Assembly: GCA_025618425.1 (NCBI GenBank)
Contig: CM046832.1
Span: 50,977,658 to 51,041,657 of the forward strand
DNA from: Heliocidaris tuberculata
Lineage: Eukaryota; Echinodermata; Echinoidea; Camarodonta; Echinometridae
Direction of reading: 5' to 3'
DNA: 64,000 nt
Shown here in pieces: positions 62,792 through 64,000 of the stretch (position 1 is its first letter; every line of letters begins with the position of its first letter). A program made the position numbers and the translations under genes. The notes beneath the pieces were generated by a model. That model was not told the origin of the DNA, ran no database searches, and saw only the letters and a list, made by a program, of their open reading frames with translations.

Positions 62792-64000
62792 CCCCCCCCC
62801 ACCCCGGGCTGTGAGTAGACCTACTGTTATGGCATCTAAACATGCCAATAGCCTATACAGCGTGTTATGGTGAACTCATTTCATTCAAAATTTGAACGTC
62901 CTCTTTCAACTCACTTATTAATGGAAACGGCGTCTCCAAGAAAACGAAAAATTGCAAACAACGAAATCATGCCAATCAAAAGTCGGAGTGATAAATAGGA
63001 AGAACTTCGTGCATGTACGACTAAAAGAAGATGTTAGCCAAGAACACTCCTTTAAGTTGTTTAACTCATCGGATATCATTTCAGTAAGGGACAAATATGC
63101 TATCTTAAACACGTCTGGTCCATTATTTCCTCGTTTCTTTGTCATTTAACCCCAAACGCACGTACATTTTCCCTTTGTCCGTGCTGACATTAAGCCATGT
63201 AGCCTGCAGTGGCGTGTGCCAGAACGCGCGTTCGTCTATACACAGCACATCTTTGCCACGTGCGTGCACGCGCACGAATGAAATTTGATGCGCCCCTGTC
63301 GCCCTCTGTCGCTCATCCAGAAATTATAACAAAGCAAATCTCCCCGTATTCTAAATGGTCCACTCGTGATTTATACTCAGTAAAAGGGGTATATCAAAGA
63401 AAAAATAACAACAAACAAACGTCAGAGGAAGATATCATGGTAAAGTGACGGTGACGGTTTTGTTTGCTTTGATGTTAGCCGGCTTGCAGCAGATTTGTCA
63501 TAAGCCTACTTATCAAGTGCCTTTTGGGCCGCTTTTTAAGAAATGGAAATGTCACAATGCACCTTTTTGTGAATCAATTTATTTGACATTCCATTTCTGG
63601 TTATTTAATAGAAAATAATTTGATATATAAGAAAATAGTTTGATATAATCAGATATTTCTTTCCAGTTTCTCTCAAATCTACAAAACACTAAAACAAAAT
63701 CAATTCATGTTTTGTATTTCATTTTTGGAAAATACTGCGCGATTTGTCAAATCAAATTAAAAAAAAAAAATCTTCATTTGTATTTACTTTTGTCAGCAGC
63801 ATATGCGTGTAATAACTTGCTAACATACTATATGGACATCTTCATAAGATGTGAAAGTCGGACTTTTTGTATCCTGCAAGCAGCTCTTCAAGAAACTTTT
63901 CGGAGCACTTTTTAGACAGAGTTTAAAATTTCTATAAACGATCTGAAATTGCTTTCACCAGTAACATGACAAATAGTTAAATTGAAAAATGATTGATAAT
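62792..64000. other. Intronic DNA to window end
   Basis: A C run at 62787-62800 abuts the fold-back element, and a CG-alternating patch lies at 63222-63280. No exon recognised. Confidence 0.45.

Overview
The window is AT-rich, intron-sized, transposon-littered DNA from an animal genome. Dinucleotide, trinucleotide and homopolymer runs are abundant, and almost every open frame is low-complexity or unrecognisable. There is no bacterial-type gene organisation. The one gene I recognise with confidence is engrailed: its first coding exon lies at 23906-24263 on the + strand. It carries an EH1-like repressor motif and the EH2 hexapeptide-type motif, then a splice donor at the place where engrailed genes are interrupted. 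The tRNA-derived SINEs, the many fold-back elements and the general texture suggest a marine invertebrate, possibly an echinoderm. That assignment is inference only.

Layout. Bases 1-13090 are upstream intergenic DNA with minisatellites whose arms are inverted (1439-2523 and 6645-6985), a terminal-inverted-repeat MITE (3602-3846), a cytosine-poor triplet tract (4450-5190), two copies of one 200-bp fold-back MITE in opposite orientation (7005-7204 and 10976-11175), a GC-richer island (8690-9080) and a decayed LINE reverse transcriptase (11772-12015). Bases 13092-20032 hold the most striking structure: a head-to-tail array of four related units of about 2.12, 1.64, 1.07 and 2.11 kb. Each begins with CTAG and a perfect 9-bp hairpin. 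Three units contain a tRNA-Gly-like Pol III promoter cassette facing the minus strand. All contain CpG-dense segments and a recurring module with CRE-like and nuclear-receptor-like sites. Read on the minus strand, the ends look like Helitron-type ends (hairpin, then CTAG, then T), so I interpret this as nested or tandem non-autonomous Helitron-like elements.

Bases 20033-23905 are the 5' flank of engrailed, with a CRE, an inverted CCAAT box and a weak TATA-like site. From 24264 to the end of the window no homeodomain exon could be found, so the intron appears to be at least 39.7 kb. It contains more mobile DNA: a SINE at 39217-39530, a minus-strand SINE at 55484-55717, fold-back elements at 37507-37815 and 62349-62791, and a possible MITE at 48038-48627. 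It also has long (TA)n tracts, a pyrimidine-rich tandem array (28330-29010), and unique patches that look like candidate cis-regulatory DNA: 34240-34640, 36290-36360, and 51990-52340 with a perfect DR1 site.

One gene and a large non-coding landscape are therefore all that can be supported. The layout fits a developmental regulator surrounded by regulatory and repeat DNA.
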